From Lycium barbarum (taxonomy: Eukaryota; Streptophyta; Magnoliopsida; Solanales; Solanaceae): a stretch of DNA of 64,000 bases. The notes below the pieces were generated by a model. It saw only the letters and a program-made list of their open reading frames with translations, did not search any database and had not been told where the DNA came from. Location: contig NC_083340.1 in NCBI RefSeq assembly GCF_019175385.1, positions 20,100,336 to 20,164,335 of the forward strand, read 5' to 3'. This document shows positions 11,571 through 22,861 of the stretch, piece by piece. Position 1 is the first letter of the stretch. Each line of letters begins with the position of its first letter. The position numbers were made by a program, and so were the translations under genes.

Positions 11571-12850
11571 CTAAACGTAGTATCTCTTGATGGCATCTGC
11601 ATTGATAGCTTTCGGCCACACTTCGCCATCCATTTCTACTAGAATTAACGCTCCTCTAGTTAGTACTCGGTGAACCATGTAAGGCCCTTCCCATCTAGGT
11701 GCAAATTTTCCTTTAGCTTCATTTTGGTGTGGGAATATGTGCTTCAACACCAATTACCCAGGTTTGAATTGTCTCGGACTTACCTTCTTGTTGAAAGATT
11801 TTTTCCATTCTGTTCCGTTAAAGTTGTCCATGTGACAAACTGTATTCATCCTCTTTTCGTCAATGAGCATCAATTGTTCATATCGATTTTGTATCCACTT
11901 GGCATCACTCAACTCGGCTTCTTGGATAATTCTCAATGATGGTATCTCTACATCTGCTGGTAACACAACCTCTGTTCCATAGACCAAAATATAAGGCATT
12001 GCCCCAGTTGAAGTCCTAACAGTGGTGCGATAACCGAAAAGGGCTAATGTCAATTTTTCGTGCCAATGTCTATAATTATCAATCATCTTCCAAATATTCT
12101 CTTGATGTTTTTGTTGGCTGCTTCATTTGCTGTATTCATCTGAGGTCGATAAGGGGTGGAATTGCGGTGAGTAATCTTAAATGTTTCGCATATCTCACGC
12201 GTCAAACCACTATTAATATTAGCTCTATTATCAGTTATAATCGACTCAGGAATTTCGAATTGGAAAATGATGTTATTGCGAGCAAAGTCCCCAACTACCT
12301 TCTTCGTTACTGACTTTTATCAAGATGCTTCTACCCACTTTATGAAGTAGTCAATGGCTACCAAAATGAACCTATGTCTATTTGACGAGTTGGCTCGATA
12401 GGACCAATGACATCCATGCCCAAGCTATAAATGGCCAAGGAGAACTCGTCACATTTAACTGATTTGGTGGGACTCGAATCAAATCACCATGAATCTGATA
12501 TTGGTGACATTTTTGCACAAAGCGAATGCAGTCTGTTTCCATGGTCATCCAAATATAGCCAGCTCGTAGAATCTTCTTAGCCAGAGTGAAACCATTCATA
12601 TGAGGCCCGTATGTACCCCCATGTGCTTCTTCAATCAACTTGACCGCCTCTTTGGCATCAACACACCTTAACAATCCTAAATCTGGAGTCCTCCTATAAA
12701 GGATTTCTCTATTTAGGAAAAAGTGGTTTGCTAATCTTCAAAGTGTTCTCTTCTGAACACTGGTTATGCCTTTTGGAAAGTCTCCTGTCATATTACCAAG
12801 GTTCTCCATTCGGTTCTTCATTTACATGGAAACAATATGCTTGCTGATCT
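11571..12850 (-). pseudogene. Integrase domain of the Ogre/Tat pol (frameshifted)
   Basis: From the N-terminus: an HHCC zinc-binding region (EAHGGTYGPH, then FVQKCHQYQ, about 12480-12610), the first catalytic Asp in GMDVIGPI (about 12410), the second in IITDNRAN (about 12235), and the Glu in NEAANKN (about 12125). A C-terminal GPY-type module follows (FAPRWEGPYMVHRVL), with the stop at 11571. A one-base frameshift separates zinc finger and core near 12440. Further stops occur at 12087 (GR*LI) and 11754. All three catalytic residues survive, but no continuous frame does. Confidence 0.85.
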
Positions 12851-12894
12851 TGTACATTTACCTTGATAGGGTCTACATAATTCTTGTACAGGTG

Positions 12895-13353
12895 CTAAAT
12901 CATAGAAGACAAGGTTGCCAAAGCATCAACGAACTCATTTTGAGCCCTTGGGATATGTTTGAATTCCACCTTGATAAATCTCTTACACAAATCTTTCAAA
13001 TAATGCAAGTATGGAAGTATTTTCACGTTCTTAGTGGTCCATTCGCCTTGTACTTGATGAACCAATAAGTCAGAATCACCTATAACCAATAATTCTTGTA
13101 TGTTCATATCAATGGTCATTCTAAGTCTAAGAATACAAGCCTCATACTCTGCCATATTGTTAGTGCATGGAAACCTGAGCTTTGCTGAAATTGGATAATG
13201 CTGGCCTGGCTCCCAGAATAAAACTGCTCCAACGCCAACTCCTTTGGAGTTAGCAGCCTCATCAAAGAACATTCTCCACCCTGGATATTCCTCTGAGATA
13301 TCTTTTCCGACAAACAACACCTCTTTATCCAGGAAATAAGTTTTAAGAGGCAT
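12895..13353 (-). pseudogene. Archaeal-type RNase H domain (aRNH) of the Ogre/Tat pol
   Basis: This 152-residue open stretch shows GWRMFFDEAANSKG, NNMAEYEAC, VIGDSDLLVHQVQGEW and NEFVDALATL, which hold the four acidic residues of the RNase H active site in order. A second RNase H between the normal RT-RNase H and integrase is a hallmark of Tat-lineage elements. The domain is uninterrupted but sits in a dead polyprotein. Confidence 0.85.
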
Positions 13354-13807
13354 GTATTCTTCATCTACAGGATTTTCCGCAAGATTATCCGCTATTGCCT
13401 GCCCTTTGACAGCTTTTGGGTAACATATACAATATCGAACTCACTTAGCAAAATTTTCCATTTCGCTAACTTCCCAGTAGGCATAGGTTTCTGAAAGATA
13501 TACTTGAGCAGATCCATCCTTGAGATGAGATAAGTGGTATATGCAGACAGGTAATGTCTCAACTTTTGTGCAACCTAAGTCAAGGTACAACAGGTGCATT
13601 CCAACAAAGTATACCGAGCCTCATAAAGCGTGAACTTCTTGCTTAAATGGTATATCGCTTGCTCCTTTTTTCCTGTTTCATCATGTTGTCCCAACACGCA
13701 TCCAAATGCATTCTCTGACAAGACAAATATAACAGCAAAGGTCTTCCGGATTCTGGAGGCACCAAAACAGGCAGATTAGACAAATACTCCTTGATTCTAT
13801 CAAAAGC
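13354..13807 (-). pseudogene. Degenerate RNase H domain following RT
   Basis: Directly after the RT stop the reading frame continues with AFDRIKEYLSNLPVLVPPE, the usual start of the RT-RNase H connection in this family. It then breaks into several frames with stops (near 13670, 13560 and 13480). No intact active site could be followed. Confidence 0.65.
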
Positions 13808-14971
13808 TCATTGGCAATCTTTCGTCCATTTGGTAGATGCATCTTTCTTCAATAACTTTATTATTGGCTCACATATTACTGTCGATTGTGCTATGAACCG
13901 ACTAATGTAGTTGAGACGACGGAGGAAACTCATCGTGTCCTTTTGACTCTTTAGAGTAGGCAAGTCTTGGATATTCTTTATCTTCGACCCATCTAATTTT
14001 ATGCCCCTTCTACTCACAATAAAACCTAACAACTTCCCAGCAAGGACACCAAATGCGCACTTTGCGGGATTTAATTTCAAATTATATCGCCTCAACCTAT
14101 CAAAGGACTTCTTCAAATCCATCAAGTGATCAGAAATATTTCGTGACTTGATGATGGTATCGTCCACATAGACTTTAGTCTCCTTATGGATCGTGTCATG
14201 AAAAATGGTAGTCATGGCTTTCATATAAGTGGCACCTGCGTTCTTGAGTCTAAAAGGCATCACTTGATAATAGTATACTCCCCAAGGTGTGATGAATGTC
14301 GTTTTCTCAGCATCTTCTTCATCCATAAGAAGTTGGTGGTAGCCTGCGAAGCAATAAATGAATGACTCCAGCTCATGCTTCACATAGTTATCAATAAGTG
14401 TGTAAATATTTGGGAGGGAAAAATCATCCTTCGGGCTAGCCTTGTTGAGACCCCGATAATCCACGCATACCCTGACTTTGCCATCCTTCTTTGGTACAAG
14501 CACGATATTGGCTAGCCAAGTGGGATACCTTGTAGCTCGAATGACCTTTGTATTAATTTGCTTGGAGACTTCTTCCTTGACTTTTAAACTCAAATCAGGT
14601 TTAATATTTATTTCCTTTTGTTTCACCGGAGGACAAGATGGATCAATAGGCAACTTATGCGAAACAATGTTCGTGTTTAGACCCGGCATATCATCACAAA
14701 ACCAAGCGAACACGTCTACATATTTTCTCAAAAGTTTGATCAGTTCTTTCTTTTGTGACAGAGTTAAACATACGCTAATTCTTGCTTCACTTACTGTTTC
14801 TAAATCTTCCAAGTTTATGGTCTTTGTTTCATCCAAATTTGGTTTTGGCTTATTCTCGAAATGCTGAAATTCTTTAGTTAACTCTTCAGGTTGCATGTCC
14901 TCTTCATATTCTTCAAAGTCTTGTTTGGCATTTAGGATTGGTTCGCTTGTTTCATTACGTGTCACATTCAC
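13808..14971 (-). pseudogene. Reverse transcriptase domain of the Ogre/Tat pol, catalytic Asp replaced
   Basis: A long open stretch of 387 codons holding a Ty3/gypsy RT: VLVPKKDGKVRVCVDYRGLN, TPWGVYYYQVMPFRLKNAGA and the YVDD box (about 14159-14170). The family consensus has Asp in FVDCFAGYHQ; here it reads FIYCFAGYHQ (codon at 14354-14356), so one catalytic Asp is Tyr. MPFGLKNA has also become MPFRLKNA. The domain ends at a stop inside the conserved ECQKAFD-like motif (CQ*AFD). Open but probably inactive. Confidence 0.9.
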
Positions 14972-16160
14972 ATTATCAGCATATTTACTAGTTTGATTGC
15001 TGAAAAAGAAAAGAGAAATTATTTAAATACTAATACAATTATCTACCGAGACTCCTGGAGAACCAAGGAGGCGGTACAAGTCCAGTTGTTTAAAGCATCT
15101 CCAAACTTAGCATCCTAGATAGTTAGAGTTTCGGTGTAATAATCCAGAATCACATTGCATTCAACTTCTTCTGCGGCATTGAATAGGTTCTTGAGTCCTT
15201 CCACGAGGTTGTCTTCGACAGCTTCCTTTGATACTTGGGTGACAGACGCTTTGAAAAATGACTGACTCAGGAGAGGGACAGGCTTTGACAAAGGAATATC
15301 ACCTTTCCTTTTGAGACTAGCCAATGAGATTTCTTCAAGAGTGGGCTCATATCCAAGACCAAAAGACCAAAAGTATCCTTCTGACCAGGAAATTGAACTA
15401 GTTCTACTATTCTATCCAAGTTCACTCCGAGACCTCGACTAAGCTTAAACCATTCTTCAACATTTCCCAAGTCATCATGATAAGCACACGTGGCAATTTT
15501 ACCCTTTCAGATTGAGTAGTACACATAATTTCCTTAATATGGAAAACAGACCCATCTAGTCTTTCCACACTTTTAATAACAAGATTTAAGTTTTCGGGAT
15601 AGATCAGATTTTTGCCTTCTCCATGAATCACAATTTCCTGATGATTCCAGACAAATTTCAAATTTTGGTGCAGGGTAAAACTGACAGCACCAGCCATATG
15701 GATCCATGGGCCTTCCTATCAACAAGTTGTAACTAGCACATATATCCATCACTTGGAATTCCACCATAAACTCCACCGGTCCAATTTCCAGTGCTAAGTC
15801 AATTTCCCCTACGATGCCCCTTTGAGCTCCATCAAAACCTTAACTCTCACGTGACTATCACGAAGTTTCCCGTTATCAATTCCTAAAGCTCGGAGAGTAG
15901 TGATAGGATATATGTTAACAAATGAACCCCCATCAATCAACACTTTAGAAATGAATTTATCCCTGCATTTGACTGTAATGTTTAATGCCTTGTTGTGACC
16001 CAAACCTTCAGGCGACAACTCATCATCGTGAAAAGAGACTTTATGGGCTTCAAGGACTTCTCCAACCATGGCTGAAAATTTCTCGCTAGAGGTCTCGGTT
16101 GGAACATAAGCTTCATTTAGTACCTTCACTAAAGCACTCCTATGGGTTTCAGAATTCATA
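14972..16160 (-). pseudogene. Protease and linker region of the Ogre/Tat polyprotein
   Basis: At 15809-16159: RSALVKVLNEAYVP, DELSPEGLGHNKALNI and the aspartic protease signature VLIDGGSFVNIYPITTL. The next part continues at 15573-15776 (FQVMDICASYNLLIGRP) and in a shifted frame at 15422-15697 (MAGAVSFTLHQNLKF), so a frameshift lies near 15700. The linker before RT spans 15115-15470 in two frames. The order protease-linker-RT matches the family. Confidence 0.8.
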
Positions 16161-16797
16161 ACAATGACAATAAAGAAAATTGGGCCGGTGTTTTCTTTAG
16201 TTGTTATACAATATAATATTCTTAGTTGGCATCTTTCTTCAGAATTCTTCTACTTAAGCCTCTGTCACAGCTTTCTTTTGGTTGTTTTCCTTACTCGGTG
16301 CTCCCCGGGCTACCTCTTCGGGGGCATAACACCATCCAGATCTTGTCATTCCAGCAACAATAGTTTCTACAATCAATTTTCCCTTTCTTTTGTTCTTTTC
16401 ATCAGACAAGTAATTCCAAGGAACTGCTTTGGTGTTGTAAGAAGGAGCCTGAGAAACTAATGCTATGATCCTAGGCCTCGGAGTGAGAACTTCCACTTCA
16501 ATTGGTGCTCTCATTTGGACAGCGATTATGGGAGAAATAAAGGCCGATGATTCAATCTTTTCCTCTTTTTTGACCTGTACAATAGTCACTCCCAAGTTAC
16601 GGTCTTCATATAGTGGTGGCACATACAGCGTGTTGTGGTTAACGACGTGTGCCAACAGTATATGTTGGGTTGCTTGGTAGCTTTGGGTAGGTGAGGTGGT
16701 CTGGTTGAGTGGGATAGTTTGGATAACTGATGGCTGAGGAATATATGGAGTGGTGAAGGGTAACAGATTGACTTGTTGAAATTTAACTTGTGGAGGG
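16161..16797 (-). pseudogene. Gag-protease junction of the Ogre/Tat element, gag core missing
   Basis: The minus strand encodes a P/Q-rich stretch (PFTTPYIPQPSVIQTIP), then HNTLYVPPLYEDRN, and soon after APIEVEVLTPRPRIIALV and SYNTKAVPWNYLSDE. In related elements the first part lies before the capsid-like gag core and the second just before protease. The core, seen in the plus-strand derivative at 25260-25700, is absent here, so about 1 kb has been deleted. The stretch is cut at 16797 by the plus-strand element and resumes at 33436. Confidence 0.7.
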
Positions 16798-19513
16798 TGT
16801 TGACACCCAATTTTGTCCCACCTTTACTCCAAAATACCTATTTTTCGCTTCTAATATTTTGGCAACTTTAAAAAATAATTATCTGCATTTTTACTATGAT
16901 TAGCTTTTATTAATACCGGCATTTCATTATCCTGTCATTTACTACCGTCATTACTACCATTATTATTATTATTATTATTATTTGTTACTATTTTTTATTA
17001 TTATTACTAGTATTGTCATAATTATCATTTCAGCATTTTTTACCATCTTACGCACACGCATCACATTTATCTTCGCATAATTAGATAACAGCATTTACTT
17101 ACTGTTGAATTTCAAATATTATTGAACTGCTATTATGACGGCATATAATTTATTATCCGAGTATTAGTAATTTCACATTTTATATTAAGTAATTTAAATT
17201 GGTCTTTTATTTAAATATAGTAGCCCAATCAACTCATAAACATTTTTTAGACCAGTCCATGTTTTATTACACTAGCCCATTCATTTAATACCCAGTCCAA
17301 AATAAACTGATCCAGCCCAATCCCCTCTTCAACAAAAGAAAAGAACCCCTAGGGTTCTTTCCCTTCCCATTTTTTTCTCCGCCGCACCTCCCCTCCCCAT
17401 TTCCTTTCATCTCCCTTTCTCTCTCTCTCTCCATCACCCGCCCCCATCCTCGCCTGTCCCCCACTCCACTCTCGCTCCACTTTCGTCTGTCACCCCACTC
17501 CCGCTGTCCCCCCACGCGTCTGTCACCCCATTCCCTCCTTGTTCCCCACGCTTTTCCCTCTCTCGCTTCCTTCAAACAACTATAAAGAAAGAGGAGAGAT
17601 TGGAAAGAGGGAGGATTTTCGGATTAGTGAAAACCCCCAAGAACCTGGAGATTTTTCATGAAATTCCCCAAGAACTAAGTTCTCAGCCGCACAAAACCCC
17701 CTAAAAATTGAGTCCTTTAGCCTGAATTCCACAGAAATTGAAAGCTTGCGTTTTGTCGCTAAAAATCCCTTAAGCAAAAAATTTTAATCTTAGCAGTCTT
17801 GTTTACTTCTGGGTATTGAGTTTAAAAGTGTTCGAGCGGATATCGAAGCCCTGCCCCACTTCGCTGCACCCGAAGAAGGTAATTCTCCATTCCCTTTTTT
17901 TATTTCTGCTGTATTTTCTGCTGCCCTGTGTTATTTAGTTATTGTTCTGTGATTCAAGCGTGTTAGGTAAGCTATTTTAGTTTGATAGATAAGCCTGGGC
18001 TGGTTTATTTGTGCGATTAAGCATGTTTAAGTATGATAATATAGTTTGGTTTGCTTAAGTATGTGAGCTACACTTCCTTTAGTGGATTTCAGTTTTAACG
18101 GTTTAATGCGTGGTCGTGTGTTTATAGGCTAAGTTCGAGTCATGTTTAGCTAGATATGCTTCCGCGTATGGTTAATTCATTTTTATACAGTTTAAACCAT
18201 GTTCTGTGCAGTTCAGTTTCCTGTTTTAGTTCCTGCATTTTTAGTTATGGTTTATTCGTTGAGTTTCAGCATGAATTAATCTTGTTCCATAGTGGCTCTA
18301 GCCGAATCTTGGCCTTTTCCTGCGAAGCACGAATAGTTTATGGATTTTCTTAATACTCCATATAAGTTTAAAAAATGAGTTTAGTTTAAGTGGACAAACT
18401 TATTCCAAAGATTATGGGTTGTCGATCAGGTATTCAACAGTATGATCTCATGTTAGCCGCTTAAATGGTTTGCCTCCATGTTTCGTGTTAATGTTTTAAG
18501 GTAGTTTGAATTGTTAGTTTCTTGCATATTTCGCCGCTAGTCCTTATCCCATTATGTATGTGATTCAAGTATAGTAGTGTAGTTCAGAGCGGCTTGAACT
18601 TTGATCTTTATTTGTTTGAAGTATTAATCTGTCAGCAAGTAGATCTATGTAGTATGTTCTGTGTCTAGCGTTAGCCACATTTATCGATTACATACTAATC
18701 TTTTTTCTTTTGTTTTTATGCATGACCACCGCGTGCGAGTCCGAGGAACTCATCTTCTTCCGCATTCGATGTTGGGCCAAAGCCCAACGAAACACTCTAT
18801 CGAGTCAGCCCCATCAGTTGTGTAAAATGATTTTGGGCCGAGGCCCATAACCGCAGCAACAATGCACAACAATTGGCCTGAAATGGGCCGATCCATTTAA
18901 TTCCTCTCCTCCTCTATTTTATGCTCCGTTGAGCATTTTGCTTTGGTATTGAATGACTAAAGCTTTGCCTTGTTTCGTTTTCTTAATATTAGATGAATCC
19001 TAGCAGATTAGTGGGGATGATGTTAGTAGTAACGGATAGTTAAATTAAAGGAGAAACCAATAGTTAGTTCCCTAGTTTTAAGTTCTTATGTTAAAATTAT
19101 TTAAAGTTTTCTTTTATACAAATTATTATATTTTCCCTAAATCTGATTTTAAGTAATATTCTTATATCTTCTTTAAAACCTTAACAACCTTTCCTAGCCC
19201 CCTTTTCTTAAAATTCAAAGTACCTTCTTTAGCATTAATTAATTAACCTAAGTTTGACCGGATAACCGTAGTTAAACGGATTCTAAAGGATGCCTAACCC
19301 CTTCCCTTTAGGATAATATAGAACCCTTACTCAGAATCACATTGGTTAAGCAGACTATTAACAGAGGTTTAGTTTTAACTTTGCCTTAGTTAACCTCTAG
19401 GTGTCCTAATTCACCGTTAAATTAATTAGGTGGCGACTCCTTAAAACAAAGCATAATAGGAATCTCCAATATGTTGTACTCCGCTCTAACCCGGGTTAAA
19501 ATGGGGTATAACA
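16798..19513 (+). repeat. 5' LTR of the Tat-like derivative
   Basis: Starts tgttgacacccaattttgtc and ends ggggtataaca, with TG...CA termini. It carries a TTA/ATT microsatellite near 16960, a GCCCA-rich promoter-like block, a CT-rich segment (17330-17590) and a possible splice donor aag/gtaatt at about 17877. The small ORFs within (17285-17575, 17580-17777, 18156-18353) recur in the other LTR because the LTRs are copies; I do not regard them as genes. Confidence 0.95.
17200..17880 (+). promoter_or_regulatory. Promoter-like block in the LTR: GCCCA motifs, telo-box-like word, CT-rich leader
   Basis: tagcccaatc (17221), ctagcccatt (17272) and ccagcccaatcc (17314) are followed by cccctagggttct (17346), close to the plant telo-box aaaccctaa. 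A pyrimidine-rich stretch runs to about 17590, then a 5'-UTR-like segment to a candidate donor at 17878. In plant promoters of translation and cell-cycle genes, GGGCC/GCCCA site II motifs and telo-boxes occur together. Promoter activity is my inference. Confidence 0.4.
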
Positions 19514-19515
19514 GC

Positions 19516-19534
19516 TTGGCGACTCTGCTGGGGA
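19516..19534 (+). other. Primer binding site of the Tat-like derivative
   Basis: ttggcgactctgctgggga lies two bases after the LTR end. This form is usual for Ogre/Tat elements, where it is ascribed to tRNA-Arg. The same site recurs at 33386-33404 after the second LTR. Confidence 0.75.
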
Positions 19535-20121
19535 ATTTAAAGGTTCTAACCATAACAAACTTAGGTTAATAATTAGTTTGTTGGATGTTTGGTTGTTTTC
19601 TTTATGTTTACTTTTATTGTTGCCTTGTTTGTTTCTTTTATGTTCTTTTAAAATGACTGCTTTATTATGTGAAATTTTCTATGTGATAATATGTTACTGC
19701 TTTCCTTAAACTGGCATTCCGGTCATATTTCCTCCACTCCTGGAAAATTCACACTATCACACGTACACGCGAGGTGTGTTTTGCGCACCCTCAAATTTTC
19801 TTCGTAGAATCCAAATTTTAGGAGAGTTGGCATATGCGCGGGGTGCTCGAGTAACGGGGACCGCGTAGCCTTCTCACTCGAGTAGTCCGCTCGGGAACCT
19901 TGCGTCTAGCAAGCCAAATCCTAGAAAAACTTAAGATAGAGCTATGCCACCAATTCTATTTAAGTCATGCATGCATAAGCCTTAGGTGGGTCGGTCCTTG
20001 GTATCGACTCCACAATTAGGAAACCTACCAAATTGTCAACGGGTTTCATAACCCAACGACCGTAAGCATATTATGTGTATCGTGATAATGATAGAAGGAT
20101 CCAAGCCTAGTCATGATGATA
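19535..20121 (+). other. Leader of the Tat-like derivative
   Basis: No gene is visible. The sequence at 19750-20121 matches the reverse complement of about 45190-44830 in the older element (for example gcgcggggtgctcgagtaac and cggtccttggtatcgactcc), so both share one leader. Homology stops abruptly after agcctagtcatgat. Confidence 0.7.
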
Positions 20122-22179
20122 GTTTTAGTTTGGATCTCTTGAATGTGTGAGAGCTTGGGAAGAACTGGTTTGCCATTTACTGGTTTCTTGTTTTCAGTGT
20201 TCTTTTCTTCCTTGTTAAATTACTTTGGCCATAATGAGAATATGTGGATATGTTCATCTCCTCTTCACATCTGGAAACTAATACTGTAGTCCTCTTAGAC
20301 CATTTCAAAATTGGGTGTCAAACCTGAAAACATGTTAAGATTTGAGAGAACTTGTGTCTAACATTCTGTCTTAGTGGTTAAATTCCTGAACTTCTCTTTC
20401 TTGGTAAAATAAAGGCTCCTTATCCTTGCGATATAAACTCCATATGCATCTAAATTAAACCATGTAGGCTAATCTGTTTACTTTATCCCTCTTTAAAAAC
20501 CATATTTTAACCTTGTTTATGAAATACACATCTTCTCAAATATAAAGATCTTCAATTTGGTCTGACCACCATGAGCTGTGCCTTAAAATGTGGTATATCT
20601 TCCTAAGGTAAGCCAGTAGTGACTTTAGCAACTCACAGTGCTTTGAGATATTTGTTGCACTTCATGATAAAGGAGTACTTATAAATAGCTAAGTTTTGAG
20701 AAGGCTAATGCCGAAGCTAACTAGTTTGTGTGTATTGAGATTGTGATACTGAGATTGAATGCCTAAAATAAGATTCAATTTGTTTAAATAGGGACCTGAT
20801 TTGATTTAAGCATAATAGTAGTGTTTCTTTTTTCTTAGTGTGGTCTGAGGCCAATGGAGTAAAGCACCAAGCTCCAGAACATCTGATTGCTTGGTTAAAA
20901 AAAAAACAAGAAGTTAAGTTTTCCACACCCCAAGCTCCATAACATCTGATCACTTGGTTCAAAAACAAGAAGTTTCTCTTGTAAGCTGAGTTCTTGAATC
21001 ATTGGAACAAGATTAATGTTCGTTTTGAGTTAGTTTGTTGAGTCGATGAAGGGTAAAGGGTGATAGTCAACACTCTTTGCCCCCATCGTTGGTCGGCAAA
21101 AGGGTAATTTTATTTTCCCGTCTTAGTAATTTCCTTAGGTCTGTGCGTTTCAATTTCATATATACCAGTTTAGATAAATAATTTCCTTCTTTTCTTTTGC
21201 TGGTTTTTAGTATTTTTATGATCCTATTTTTCTGCTTATTCAACATAAGTTCATTGGTCCAATTGTGTGGTTGTCTTAGCTTTGCTTTAGCTGTTGAATG
21301 AATGTAAAACATGACGTCGACCCCTGCTCCTTTCAGTTCTGTGTTTCATTTTGACCGTCATATTAGATCATCAGTAAAATTTTCTTTTCCGTAGTTTTGA
21401 TTGAGACTGAGCTGTTAACTTTCATCTAGGTATCAATAAAAGGCTAGAACTCGACCATTTTCCTTCGGGGCAAGACATGTGATTAAGTCATTTAAATAGT
21501 TGCTCTAAGTTGTTCTACCCTTTGTTTTGCTTTCAACATGAACTGATTTTCAACACAAGGATGCTCTTTGGTTCTACTTTAACATTAGCTTTCTCCCCTC
21601 AAAACCAGTTTTAGAGAAATTGATCGTTAACTTTTGTTGAAATTGGACCTTCATAGCTATAAGTTTTAAGTCTTGAGCTAAGTCTAGTTACAGTTAACTC
21701 TTTGTCGTATGCTTGAGTAAGAATAGTTATAAATCAGTAACTTCTCATTTTTAACTAATTCAGTTGGCTGAAATCTTTTGGAAGTTAATTTCAAACCATA
21801 AGTGAATTTGCTTCAATGATTGATGTAGATCTAGTTTTTACTTGTATGTTTTTGGCATGCTACACTAAGATTCTGAAATGACTTTGGTTCCTCATTCTTC
21901 TGCCTATTGGTTTAAGTCATGTTTGCGTAAAACAAAATGCAGAGAATTTTAAATTTATATTCTTCAACCAGTAATGACTGTGTTCCTGTGGGGAATTAAA
22001 AAAATGGGATAACTAAGCAAGCTTCTAAGTAGTAAAGTACTTTAGCTAACGTTAAACTTCAATTTTGGTCTAAGTAAATTAGCTATCCCATGAGAAGTAT
22101 AACTGTTAAGTTGAATTATTTTGCATGACTGCTGAGATCAATATATGGTTCAGGTTCCCAGTTAGTTATTGAGAACTTT

Positions 22180-22552
22180 TAAATGTTGATGTATGTTCTA
22201 AAGGTAATCCTGGTGAAGCTAGAGGAGGAAGCATTCTCAGGGACTGGAAACAAGAATTGGTAGTAATATTTTCTGGGTGTTATGGGATTTTCTCTAACAA
22301 CGTTTTGAAAGGATTTTCTTTAACAATGTTACAGACTAGAGTCATATTGTTAGTCTTATGTTGGTGAATTCATAATCACTATAGCTATGTTAACATAGAA
22401 ACTTATAGGGCAACTGAAGAGTATTATCCATTATATTAGAAGCCTGATGACTCAATGATAATTTGTTATAGGCCACTGTTTTAGGAGACTAATATGGTAG
22501 CAAATAAGCTGGCTAACTTGGGTGTTCATAACAAGTCGTATACTTTTCTCTG
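22180..22552 (+). pseudogene. Reverse-transcriptase-associated RNase H domain remnant (RVT_3-like)
   Basis: One frame reads LNVDVCSKGNPGEARGGSIL followed by RDWKQELVVIFSGCYG, matching the start of plant RVT_3-type RNase H domains (usual pattern NVDGCSKGNPG...GG.LRD). A later frame gives ETNMVANKLANLGVHN, matching the C-terminal helix with its conserved Asn-x-x-Ala-x-x-Leu-Ala pattern. Stops and a frame change lie between (about 22310-22480). Such domains occur in plant LINEs and in stand-alone genes. The host is unclear; the copy is broken. Confidence 0.6.
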
Positions 22553-22861
22553 ATGGAACAGTTTATTGCAAATCCACCAGTTCCAGTGCCAGTGGCATCT
22601 CCATTTTCAGAGATATCTCCAGATATTGCACCTATTTTGCCTTCTTCTGGTGGTGTTGTACCTCCAGTTTCTTCTGTGCCAATTATTCCTTCAAATCCTA
22701 GCAAAAATCCAGATGATATGATGTACCCTATTGGCCCTGATTCTGCTGCTCTTGCACCTTCTGCCTTTTCACCCATTTCTTCTGTTGTTTGTTGTGTTTC
22801 TCTTACAACCTATCTGAATATTGCAGTGTTTCTAGTAGTCGGCTTATTTTGTTCGATTTAG
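22553..22861 (+). CDS. Proline/serine-rich ORF with a hydrophobic C-terminal tail, uncertain
   Basis: An ATG-initiated ORF of 102 codons. Residues 8-75 are rich in P, S, V and I (VPVPVASPFSEISPDIAPIL and PPVSSVPIIPSNPS). The last 25 residues are hydrophobic (YLNIAVFLVVGLFCSI), reminiscent of the tail of a GPI-anchored arabinogalactan-like protein. It lies directly after an RNase H remnant, within the foreign block of a retroelement. It may be the last exon of a captured gene or chance. I do not recognise the family. Confidence 0.3.
   Translation: MEQFIANPPVPVPVASPFSEISPDIAPILPSSGGVVPPVSSVPIIPSNPSKNPDDMMYPIGPDSAALAPSAFSPISSVVCCVSLTTYLNIAVFLVVGLFCSI

Noticed and set aside
14478..14867. Plus-strand ORF of 129 aa
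   Set aside because: It is the antisense shadow of the RT domain on the minus strand.
17285..17777. Minus-strand ORFs in the LTR rich in REWGDRR repeats, also at 31154-31646
   Set aside because: They are antisense to the pyrimidine-rich leader of the LTR and repeated only because the LTRs are copies.
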